Positions 33,173 to 42,798 of a stretch of 64,000 nucleotides of DNA are shown here, piece by piece. Made by a program: the position numbers and the translations under genes. The notes beneath the pieces are model-generated. The model did no database searches. It saw nothing but the letters and a program-made list of their open reading frames with translations, and was not told the origin of the DNA. The DNA comes from Heracleum sosnowskyi (lineage: Eukaryota > Streptophyta > Magnoliopsida > Apiales > Apiaceae). The stretch covers positions 41,916,711-41,980,710 of the forward strand of contig CM061245.1 of NCBI GenBank assembly GCA_030848705.1. Direction: 5' to 3'. Within the stretch, counting starts at the first letter, position 1. Each line of letters begins with the position of its first letter.

Positions 33173-34416
33173 TGAGAATCAACACCTAGAGGGGAGGGGT
33201 GAATAGGTGTTATGACTAACAATGACCGATTTTAAATATTACCAAGTTATGTGACTGAAAAAGCAAAAATCAGTCTGTTTTGCTGTCTGGCAGCTTACTG
33301 AGTTCACAGAATATAAAGTGGCAGCTAGCTACGTTGTTCACAGCAGTATAGAAAATGTGCAGAAAATAAAGAACACACAGCAATTTTAGCCAGGTTCGAC
33401 CCCTATCTCCTATAGGTCTACGTCCTGGTCCTTTACCAACACGGCAAAGGAATATATTATTGATCAAAGTGAATTACAACTACACAATACAATAATATAT
33501 CTCCCTGAACTCCCTGTTACTGTTAGCAGCTTGCTGAAACACCTTGTTCCTTGAACACAGCTCTCTAAGTACTATACTAAACCAAGTATAAACTCCTCTA
33601 GCTATCAAGTTCCTTGAACCCTTATTTCCCAAGCTCACAAAACCAGCAACAACCAACTTACAAGTTGAACAATACAAGTATAATCAATTACAATTGAATA
33701 TATGAACTCTAATCAAAGATATAAGATGTAATATATATTAGAGCTCAAAAGTATATGAAAGAATATATCAAATCAGTTCGAAAGTACTTGTGTTTTCTGT
33801 TTTAAGTCGTTCAACCTCTGAGAATGAAAACACACAAGTATTTATATAATGAACCAATGATTTTGAATTAATCTAACAACTAACGGTCTTGACTACCAAG
33901 TCTCACGTATTTGTTCCTTGATTAATTCAAGCCCAACGTTCATAAAAGTAACGTTTAGAAACCAGAAGAATAGAGAGAATAAGAACGTCAAGAAGACACG
34001 TTCAACTGGTTTTAAAAGCCCAATAAAATAGAAGTTGTTAAAAGATAAAACGTTTATAAACAACTTCCTATAATATAGGAATTATATATATATGAAAATA
34101 AATTCGAAATTATTTGAGCCCATATATATATCCATGACTTATATAACTGATAGAGTCCTTACAAATCAGTTCCTAGAAGATTTCCTATAAAATAGGACTG
34201 AAACTCTATCTGCTGGAAGTGTTTTCAGCTTGCTGCCTGTGTACACAATTTCTCTGCCAGCTTCCTGCCTGCATAGAAAATTAGTCTACCAGCTAGCTGC
34301 TACAACATGTTTTGTTAGAAAAATACATAGCATTTATTTCCTGCAAAACCATGTTAGTACAATACACTTAACCTAGCTTGCTGCTATAGTGTTATCATCA
34401 AAATACCAGGGTTTCA
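33173..34416 (-). repeat. 5' LTR of Copia B
   Basis: 1244 bp. It differs from the 3' LTR at one G/A (near 33624) and one C/G (near 34221) by eye. Same minus-strand TATA box near 33840. Confidence 0.95.
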
Positions 34417-34819
34417 AAATGAGGTTGAGGAAGATAAATGGGGAATTATTAATATTATTTTATTATTTATTAAAATAATAATAATAATAAGGACAAATAG
34501 AAAAGCTAACATGTTTTAATCAAAAAAAGTAACAGCTCATGATATTTTTGGAAGTGTTTTAATTATATTAATTGTATTTGTTAAAAAAATACATTGACAT
34601 GTTAAAATAGGTAAACTTTTTTAAATAACTAAAAGCTTTAAAATAGCTTTTAAAATAAATAAGTAAGGTTTGCACCTAATATTTTTGGAAAATAGAGATT
34701 TTAGTGAGAACAAATATAAAAGTGTAATAAGTTAGTTACTTTTTATATTTATTCTCACTAAAATTTAATTTTTCCAAAAATATCAAGTGTAATATTTATT
34801 TATTTTAAAATCTATAGTA

Positions 34820-35777
34820 TCAACACTATTATATAATAGACGAAACATTAAAAGTTTGGTCGGTATGGTACGTTTTGATTTTACTTAATTGTCCTTAATT
34901 AAGTGTACTTTGTGTTTTTACTTAATTAACCTTACTTATTTATAGAAATATATTATTAAATAATAATATTACCTATTTATAACCAATTAACTTTTTCACC
35001 TAAAATACATTATTTTTTCTAACAAATTCTCCTACTTTTTTAAATATATCACGGGCAATTACCATTTCTTAACTAAAACATGTTAGTTTTTCTATTTTTC
35101 CTTACTAAAACCCCTCATTTTCCAAAAATATCACCGACAAACCTTTAGTTATTTATTTTTAAACCTATTTTAATATTATAATTATTTTTTAAAAGTTTAC
35201 CTATTTTAACATGTCTACTTATTTTTCTTAACAAATGCAATTACTAAAAATATTAAAATATAACTAATCAAATATCTATTTATAACCAATTACATTTTCA
35301 GCTAAAATATATTATATATATTTTTTTATAAAAAATTCCCTCCTTTTCTAAATATATCACGGGAAATTGTCTTTTACAATTTACTTTTTCTATTTTTCTC
35401 AGTAAAATCTATTCTTTTTCCAAACATATCACAGGAAACCCTTTACTTATTTATTTTAAAACATATTTAAATAATTTTAATTATTAAATTTTAAAACCTC
35501 ATTTTCCAAAAATATTACGGGCATTTACCTTTTTAAACTAAATATATGTTACATTTTTTATTTTTTTTACTAAAACCCCTCATTTTCCAAAAATATAAGG
35601 GGCAACCCCATACTTATTTATTTTAAAATCTGTTTTAATGTTTTTAATTAATTAAAAGTGTTTAGCTATTTTAATATGCCTACTTATTTTTTTTCACAAT
35701 TACAATTAATAAAACAATAAAATAATAATAATAAAATAACTATTAACAATTCGTGCATTGCACGAGTTTTAAGCTAG
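34820..35777 (+). mobile_element. Nonautonomous Helitron, plus orientation
   Basis: The 5' part reads TCAACACTATTATATAATAG and then GACGAAACATTAAAAG, related to the 5' end of the other Helitrons here. The start may instead be the TC at 34811. The 3' end has a hairpin TCGTGC-ATT-GCACGA at 35751-35765 followed by CTAG at 35774-35777 and a T. No coding capacity. The body is A/T-rich with repeated TTTTCCAAAAATATCAC words. Confidence 0.65.
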
Positions 35778-35937
35778 TATATATAATACAGTAACATGGG
35801 GATTTGATAAGAAATTTAAATAAAGTTGCCCATTTTACCCTTCATTCTCTTACATCATTTTAGGGTTATTTTGGACTTTTAGTATCACTATATTAATTAC
35901 ATAATATTAATTGTCGTAAAATTAATATAAATATTTA
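35778..35937. other. Short spacer between Helitrons
   Basis: 160 bp, A/T-rich. Nothing recognised. Confidence 0.6.
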
Positions 35938-36299
35938 TCTATACTATCTTATTATAAGCAAACTAGCTTCTATTTGGTTGATCGTTGGTCGTTAGTTGTT
36001 TGTACTTTAAATAACAAACGTTAGATTGGAAGATAGATAAAAGGAGAACCGTTGGATGTAATGTTTAAAGAATATTTATTTCTTGATATTCAAAATGCTT
36101 CAGGTTCAAGGTTCGAATCCCGTCAACAACATATTATTATTAAATATTTATATTACATATTTTTCTAAGCTACATTTAGAAGTTCAAGATATTATTTCCG
36201 TTGACAATATATTAAAAAAATTTATCATCAAAATACAAACAAATCAATATAGTTATATAAAGGAGAAGACGGGGGTGGTGAGGTGGCGGCTCTCAAATC

Positions 36300-37400
36300 G
36301 CTTCGTTCTATTTTTCTAATTTTTTAAATTTTTCACAATTTTTAATATTAATAATTACAACTTCCTTTATTATTTTCGATTTTGTAGGAAGGAAATTTAA
36401 AAATTACAACTTCCTTTATTATTTTCGATTTTGTAGGAAGGTAATTGGAAAATTGCAATTTCTCAGATTTGTAAGATGTAATGTCGATTTCTTTATTTCT
36501 TTCGAACTTTTAGGATCTAATGCATTATTATTTAGAATTTTCTTATATTATTTTCAAACTAGATAGAACTTTTTCTTATTATTTTCAAACTTGATAGAAC
36601 TTTCTTTATTATTTTCAAATTTGTAAGAATGGAGGATTTAGAAAATTACAACTTCCTTATTATTTTGGAATTTGTAGGATCTTATGTTTATAATTGCAAT
36701 TTTATCTTTTATTATTTTCAAACTTGATAGAACTGTCTTTGAATTAGAAAATTAAAACTTCCTTATTATTTTCGAATTTTTAGAATCTTATGTTAATAAT
36801 TACAATTTTCTCTTTTATTATTTTCAAACTTGATAGAACTTTCTTTTATTATTTTCAAATTTGTAAGATTGGAGGAATTAGAAAATTACAACTTCCTTAT
36901 TATTTTCAAATTTTTAGGATCTGATATTAAAACTTTCTTATTATTTTCAAACTTCATAGAACTTTCTTTTATTATTTTCAAACTTGATAGAACTTTCTTT
37001 GAATTAGAAATTACAACTTTCTTATAATTTTCGAATTTGTATGATCTTATGTTAATAATTGCAATTTTCTCTTTTATTATTTTCAAACTTGATATAACTT
37101 TATTTTATTATTTTCAAATTTGTAAGATTGAATGAATTAGAAAATTACAACTTCCTTATTATTTTCAAATTTGTAGGATCTTATGTTAAAACTTTCTTAT
37201 TATTTTCAAATTTGTAGGATCTTATGTTAATAGTTACAATTTCCTTTTATCATTTTCAAATTTGTAAAAATGGAATTGGAAAATTGCAAATTTGTAAGAT
37301 TTAATGTTAATTTCTTTATTACTTTCGAATTTTTAGGATCTGATGCATTATTATTTACAACTTTCTTTTGTATTTTTAGAATTTGCAATAATTATTCATA
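36300..37400. repeat. AT-rich degenerate tandem array
   Basis: Interspersed copies of TTATTATTTTCAAA(C/T)TTG and TTAGGATCT(T/G)ATG at irregular 40-90 bp spacing, inside the RPA-bearing Helitron. Short ORFs here (36830-37027, 36886-37086) are repeat read-through. Confidence 0.85.
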
Positions 37401-37769
37401 TACGGACCCTAACTCAAACAGTTTATTTCCCTCCTTAGCATCTTCTTTATCGTCTAAAAAGTATGCTTATAAAAAAAGTTGTATAACTTTTACCAATTAA
37501 CTTAATATCTGAAAGGTAAGTTACTATTCAATACTTTTTGACTTTTAAACATAATGGATTTACATGTTATTCATCTTACAAACACCTATCAATTAAAGGT
37601 CATTCATAACAAAAAATCTATACCGAAACTTTTTTACATAACTCCAAATTTTTACAACCATATTTACAATCAATATAAGTATGGCATACACCAAGTTGGA
37701 TGTTTTGAACGGCAGCAGCTATATCTGGATGATAAGAGTACGAGTGTGTAGAATGTGAGAATCTGTCAA

Positions 37770-38142
37770 TTCAAATACTAAAGAACTGATTAGTCTTGAC
37801 ATGATTTTGATCGATGAAAAGGTTAATAAATTAATATACTTATAACTTATTAGTTTGTCAAATTATATGATGTTATTAACATTTCTAAGATATATTGTAT
37901 GACAGAAAAATTTGATCCATACTACGATCCCAAAGATTCTGATCTCTCGGTTCAAAGATCTTTTAGATGAAGGCTCCGTGTACAGCATCAAAAATCTTAA
38001 AGTTGTTTTAAGTACAGGAAAATATAGACCACTATCACCTGGGTCTAAATTGTTCTTCATACACATAACGTCGCCTAAGAGATTGGAAGAAGGCATCGTC
38101 AACATAGCACGAATTTCAGTTCATATGTCCGGATTTGATTGA
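37770..38142 (+). pseudogene. RPA70-like (replication protein A large subunit) OB-fold fragment
   Basis: Two exon-like pieces. The first ends SLDMILIDEK at 37821, followed by GT. The second begins at 37906 after a TGACAG acceptor and reads IHTTIPK, then RFKDLLDEGSVYSIKN, then STGKYRPLSPG to the stop at 38140-38142. These match the DUF223/RPA-like N-terminal OB fold typical of Helitron passenger genes. The upstream part has in-frame stops and the rest of RPA70 (single-strand DNA-binding domains, zinc finger) is absent. Single-strand DNA binding was the ancestral function; the fragment is unlikely to be functional. Confidence 0.7.
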
Positions 38143-38330
38143 TGCACGTATTAATGACACTAACATAATCTCAGGTATTTTGATGCAGTAATATATTAGA
38201 GTAATATATAAGTAATACTATTATATAAGTTAAAATTCTAACTATCATGTTCTAATATTATCTTTTCTAATAATACTATATAAATATAAGTAATACTATA
38301 TGTTTATATTGATTTTTATCAATATAATTT

Positions 38331-38333
<3 letters not shown>

Positions 38334-38387
<54 letters not shown>
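38334..38387. repeat. (TA)n microsatellite
   Basis: About 54 bp of perfect TA repeat. Confidence 0.98.
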
Positions 38388-38388
<1 letters not shown>

Positions 38389-38611
38389 CAATGGTATCGG
38401 TCCAAGAAAATAAAAAAATCAAACTATATAAACAAAAGAAATATGTAAATAATTTATAATATTACCTACCCAAATGCAAATTTTACAGAATATATTTTAT
38501 TTGATAATTTATATAATTTTGTAGATATTTATTTCACAATTTTTATTCTAATATTCTTTTTCTTAACAAATATATTCTAATGCCGCGGCGAAACGCGGCA
38601 TAGTAACCTAG

Positions 38612-39388
38612 TGCTTACAATAACATCATACATACATTATTATTTTTTAAAAAATTATTTTCTTCTGATAAAATCATATAATCAAAATACAGATACTAAG
38701 ATAAAAAAATTATGTACGGGTTATAGGCTAATACATATACATACATACATAAATACATACATACATACATGTGCATATATTTGTGTGAGTATAAGATAAT
38801 ATTTCATTTACCAATTTTTTTTTTGAGGGATTTCATTTAGCAATTTTAATACATTTGGTTGCATACTTAGTTAGACATACGTGTAGATATATATATACAT
38901 ACACACACATTTATGTACACGTATGGTAATATATGAACTTATTCGCTAACATATACCATATCTAATTATACTATTATTTATATTTATTATAAATATTTGC
39001 CAATTAAAAATTGTAAAATTTTATTTAAGTAAAATTTATATATTATGCATGCATGTGCATTACAATTATTTATACCTCTAATAAATCAAATTAGAGATAC
39101 TCTCTGACATTTTTAAGTATTATATTTATACGGCACAAATACGTTCAAATTAACATAAAGATAACAAAAAAAAAACCTTTCATTAGATAAGTATAATACA
39201 AATTTGTATTGACAGTAATTATCGTATAATTCATAAATTACTACTCTAATACATAAACGTACAAAACAATTCCCAAAAAATTAGTAATTTACTCATATGT
39301 AAAGTAATTAACACTTAAATACACCATACACTTGAATAAAAAGAAAAATAACGTATTCGGATTTAGGCTAAAAAACTAGTTATTATAA
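38612..39388. other. AT-rich spacer with (ACAT)n
   Basis: An (ACAT)n run at about 38731-38771. Otherwise A/T-rich with no gene or element end recognised. Confidence 0.6.
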
Positions 39389-39391
39389 TTG

Positions 39392-39693
39392 CAAAACCTT
39401 ACAGAATTCCTAATATTCTTGGCAGAGTTTATAGCCGGCCAATTAAAAAATAGAGTTTCTTTTCAAAAAGCAATGAAAAAGGCTATTGAATTAACTGAAC
39501 AAGCATATACAAAAGGAATTCAAGTACAAATTTCAAAGTGTATCAACGGAAAAGAAATTGCGTGTCGAATGAATTAGAGAAGGCAGGTTCCCCTCCAAAC
39601 CGTTTGAGCTAAAATAGATTATTGTTCTTATACAATTCGAATTATATACGGAGTTTTAGGGATTAAAATTTGGGTAGAGGAGCTTATTTATCA
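39392..39693 (+). pseudogene. rps3: Plastid rps3 fragment in nuclear DNA (NUPT)
   Basis: The frame reads AEFIAGQLKNRVSF, KAMKKAIELTEQA, KGIQVQIS and GKEIA, which are diagnostic of the C-terminal half of chloroplast ribosomal protein S3. The frame stops after CRMN at 39577, but the DNA continues to match in shifted frames: GRFPSKP-like, then IDYC, then YGVLGIKIW near 39640-39680. Several substitutions, a premature stop and a shift show an old transfer. Neighbouring plastid genes (rpl22, rpl16) are not seen on either side. Confidence 0.85.
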
Positions 39694-39835
39694 ATTTTCT
39701 TAAATTATAGACTTGATAAAAAACAAATATTTTATCGAGCTTATTATTTAATCAAGAGTAATAATATTGGGGTTCTGCAACAATAGTATACAGATCGATT
39801 GATTATAGAAAACTGAAAGTCACAAATTATTATTA

Positions 39836-40110
39836 CTAGCTTATAATCCGTGCAAAGCACGAGCTATTTTTAATTTTTTTTTATTATTTTAACAATTTTA
39901 AATAATTTGTGTCTTATTTACTTTTCCAATAATTTTAAAATAGAATAAAATATTATGTGATTGATGAAATTTTGCATTTTTATATATATTTTAAAACTAA
40001 TTTTGTAACTTATTCCTTTATATCTTGCTGATAAGGATCAAACCTGGGTCTCGATATAAAACAATATTAGTGTTATATCTAACGATTTAAAGATCTACAA
40101 TTGTGATTAA
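39836..40110 (-). mobile_element. Helitron 3' end and partial body
   Basis: The minus-strand terminus CTAG (39836-39839) is preceded by a hairpin CGTGC-TTT-GCACG (39849-39861) and TTATAAG, the same arrangement as in the 46026 and 47881 elements. The 5' end could not be placed. Confidence 0.5.
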
Positions 40111-40252
40111 AAGGGATAACCAAAATTCTTGCCAGAGGAAAGCATGCTGCCAGGACCAACCAAGGATGACGGGGCACTACCTTGAAGTCCTGGTCTTCGC
40201 TTAGGTATGTTTCTATGCAATCCACCAGGAATGTCCACACCATTCCCGCTAG

Positions 40253-40622
40253 TTAACATTTTCCACTAAATGCCATCATGGCCCACCTTTCACATGGTCG
40301 CTTTTTGGCTTCTCGGGTGAATAAGATGCACGGCTGAAGGACAGAATATGGGCTTTCAGACCTGTTTCTGTGATCCCAAGAATGTCTTGAAGTCTTAGAC
40401 ATAAAATTAGGATTACTAAGATTTTTCACAGCATATTCTTTCTCAGATTTATAGAATGAACTTTCATCACCGACATAGCCATTGGAAAACACAGAAGAGA
40501 GCAGATATCATCCCTTCAATGTCCACCAAAATTTTCAAACACTTTCCATGCAATCTCCTTTCCAGATATCATCAGGTTTTACTGGTTTTACTGGTTTTAC
40601 TAGGTACAGTCGTACAGATGCA
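40253..40622 (-). pseudogene. DUF3741/TRM-type gene fragment, copy 1
   Basis: The minus strand encodes DESSFYKSEKEYAVKNLSNP, then SKTSRHSWDHR, then SPYSVLQPC, and near the end EAKKRPCERWAMMAF. The EAKKR.SERW-type segment is one that I associate with plant DUF3741/DUF4378 (TRM, LONGIFOLIA-like) microtubule-associated proteins. A second, more diverged copy lies at 50122-50433. This copy stops at the Copia C insertion site. The adjoining 40110-40250 is open on the minus strand with a Gly/Pro-rich reading but was not identified. Confidence 0.45.
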
Positions 40623-40627
40623 TGAAA

Positions 40628-41347
40628 TGATGGGAAAAAGTGACCACAACGATAACAACTAAGTGCGGAATTAACTTCGTTGGACAATACTTATCTCTAC
40701 TTGTATGAACCTTCTATGAAACAAACAAGTAAAGCAATAAAACTAAAAAAACAAGACACCAAAAGTTATACGTGGAAAACCCCCTCAAAGGTAAGGAGTA
40801 AAAAACCACGGGACCGTAGTCCACCCAAACAATTCACTATCACAAATTATATGGGAATACACCAAGTCTTCTCTAGACAAAACTAGAGGAATACAAACAC
40901 CTTCACACTCTTGGAATAAGCCGTCAAAAGTATGAAATCAAAAATAAGACAACAATGAGAAAAAAAAACCCGCGGGGAGGTTTACCCTCACCGTGGTGCA
41001 AACAGCTCTGTTAAGCCCCTTAATAAACTGACCTCTGGACCTCAGAATCCGATCTCCACCGTTCAGAATTTAGATATCGGTGTAAGGAAGTTTCTGTCCA
41101 AAATTCAGGACGATCCGACCGGTAGAACTCCGGGAATCGCAAATACAAGGCAGCTTGTGCAAGCAGAAAAATTCCTGCGAATTTTTCACCCTAAATCTCT
41201 CTTGTGTCTAATTTTCTTCTCTCTTGTTTTTATTATAATCCTCCTATAATTATATATAGGGTTCCCTTATTTTTATCTCCTTGTGGGCCAAAACAAGGGT
41301 AATCCAATTGGGCTTTTAATCTCATAGATAGAAACTAAAACCCAACA
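40628..41347 (-). repeat. 3' LTR of Copia C
   Basis: 720 bp, TG...CA. Uninterrupted, so it shows the original sequence at the Helitron target: a TATATATAATT box on the minus strand at about 41252-41262. Confidence 0.96.
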
Positions 41348-41362
41348 AATCTCCCCCTTTCT
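41348..41362 (-). other. Polypurine tract of Copia C
   Basis: Minus GAAAGGGGGAGATT lies against the LTR terminus. Confidence 0.85.
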
Positions 41363-41364
41363 AA

Positions 41365-42795
41365 CTATGAGAAAGAGTTCGCCATTCCGGCGATTGAACA
41401 ACATACCTTCAACTTTCCTTTAGCTAAAGACTTTGTCAACATATCAGAACCATTATCATCGGTGTGTACCTTGTCCACTTCAAACAACCCTTCTTCAAGA
41501 GCGTCTCTAATCCAATGATATCTCATATCAATATGCTTCGTTCTTGCATGAAATGTAGGATGTTTAGCTATGTCAATAGCTGCTTGATTATCACAAAAAA
41601 CCACATAGCGTTGTTGCGGAAATCCAAGTTCCTGCATCAACCGCTTCAACCACAACAACTCTTTACAAGCTTCAGTTGCTGCTACATACTCTGCCTCCCC
41701 CGTAGAAAGTGAAACACCCTTTTGCAACCTAGATTGCCATGAGACCGCTCCCCCTGCCAAAGTCATCAAATATCCAGAAGTAGATTTCAACGAATCCTTA
41801 TCTCCTGCCAAATCAGAATCTGTATATCCAACAAGCACTGGTTTACCATTCCCAAATGTCAGACCCAATTTGGAAGTACCTCTAAGATATCTCATAATCC
41901 ACTTAACTGCTTCCCAATGCTTCTTACCTGGATTTGTTAGATAACGACTGACAACACCAACTGCAAAGGCTATATCAGGTCTCGTAGATACCATAGCATA
42001 CATCAAACTTCCTACTGCTGAGGCATATGGAACTCCATCCATCTCTGCAATTTCTTCCTTCGTAGAAGGAGAATCATTTCCAGTTAACTTAAAGTTGGTA
42101 GTACGAGGAGAACTAACAACTTTAGATTTATCCATGTTGAACCTGCAAAGCACCTTCTCAATATACTGCTCTTGTGATATATGCAACTTCTTGGCCACTC
42201 TGTCTCGATGAATACGAATGCCAAGAATCTGTTTCGCTGGCCCCAAGTCCTTCATAGCAAAGGACTTACTTAACTGTTGCTTCAACTGGGAAATTCTTCC
42301 AGCATTTTTGCCAACAATAAGCATGTCATCCACATAAAGCAATAATATTATAAAATCATCATCTGCAAATTTCTGAACAAAAACACAATGGTCAGAAATA
42401 GTCTTACGGTAGCCTTGCTCCTTCATAAACGACTCGAACTTTTTATACCATCGTCGAGGTGCCTGCTTCAAACCATATAGACTCTTAAGAAGTCTACAAA
42501 CATAATCCTCTTTACCTTTTACATGAAAACCTTCAGGTTGCTCCATGTAGATTTCTTTGTCCAAGTCACCATGCAGAAAAGCTGTCTTGACATCCATTTG
42601 TTCAACCTCCAAATCAAGACTAGCTACTAAACCAAGCACCACACGAATTGATGTCATCTTAACAACTGGAGAAAAGATCTCATCAAAATCAATACCCTTT
42701 CTCTGACTGAATCCCTTGACGACCAACCTAGCTTTGTACCGTGGTTGTGAAGTATGCTCATCTTGCTTCACTCTATAAACCCACCTGTTTTTCAA
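41365..42795 (-). pseudogene. pol: Copia C RT-RNase H, separated from upstream pol by one stop
   Basis: 476 codons in the same frame as the upstream ORF. RT motifs: MDVKTAFLHGDL, GFHVKG, KSLYGLKQAPRRWY and catalytic YVDDMLIVG. RNase H: GYTDSDLAGDKDSLKSTSG with catalytic Asp, TGEAEYVAA with Glu, DNQAAIDIA, and TKHIDMRYHWIRD. All catalytic residues that I can check are present. It is separated from the 851-codon ORF only by a TGA at 42796-42798, in the place of an Arg codon. Confidence 0.95.
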
Positions 42796-42798
42796 AGC

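Larger units (their letters stand above)
28254..34416 (-). mobile_element. Copia element B, young SIRE-like element lacking RT and RNase H
   Basis: Both LTRs are exactly 1244 bp (28254-29497 and 33173-34416) and differ at about two positions by eye. Target duplication AAATG at 28249-28253 and 34417-34421. A tRNA-Met primer-binding site and a polypurine tract are in place. The internal region encodes Gag, protease and integrase, but pol ends at the very start of RT, and Gag has lost its central capsid part. It was therefore inserted recently while unable to reverse transcribe itself. The lineage call rests on similarity of gag tail, protease and the gag-pol junction to element A. Confidence 0.93.
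28085..34810 (-). mobile_element. Nonautonomous Helitron split by Copia B
   Basis: On the minus strand the 3' terminus CTAG is at 28085-28088, preceded by a weak GTGCCTTAT-type hairpin remnant. The body 28100-28253 matches 46066-46190 almost word for word, then resumes at 34422 after Copia B. The A/T-rich body lacks coding capacity. Its 5' end, near 34800, is obscured by a second Helitron in opposite orientation. Confidence 0.6.
35938..38611 (+). mobile_element. Helitron carrying an RPA1-like fragment
   Basis: The 5' end TCTATACTATCTTATTATAA at 35938 is preceded by A. The 3' end has a 7-bp-stem hairpin TGCCGCG...CGCGGCA (38581-38600) seven bases before CTAG at 38608-38611, and is followed by T. 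Flanking A and T without target duplication is the Helitron insertion rule. It carries a fragment of an RPA70-like gene, a passenger often found in plant Helitrons. No Rep/helicase remains, so it is nonautonomous. Confidence 0.75.

Noticed and set aside
33270..33677. Two 65-codon frames in the Copia B LTR, identical to 28351-28758
   Set aside because: Duplicated only because the LTRs are duplicated; no supporting feature.
36083..36319. 78-codon frame near the start of the RPA Helitron
   Set aside because: AT-rich, contains a B-box-like GGTTCGAATCCC; no protein similarity recognised.
40680..40886. 68-codon frame repeated at 45449-45655
   Set aside because: Both copies are LTR sequence of Copia C; they start without context and end at random.
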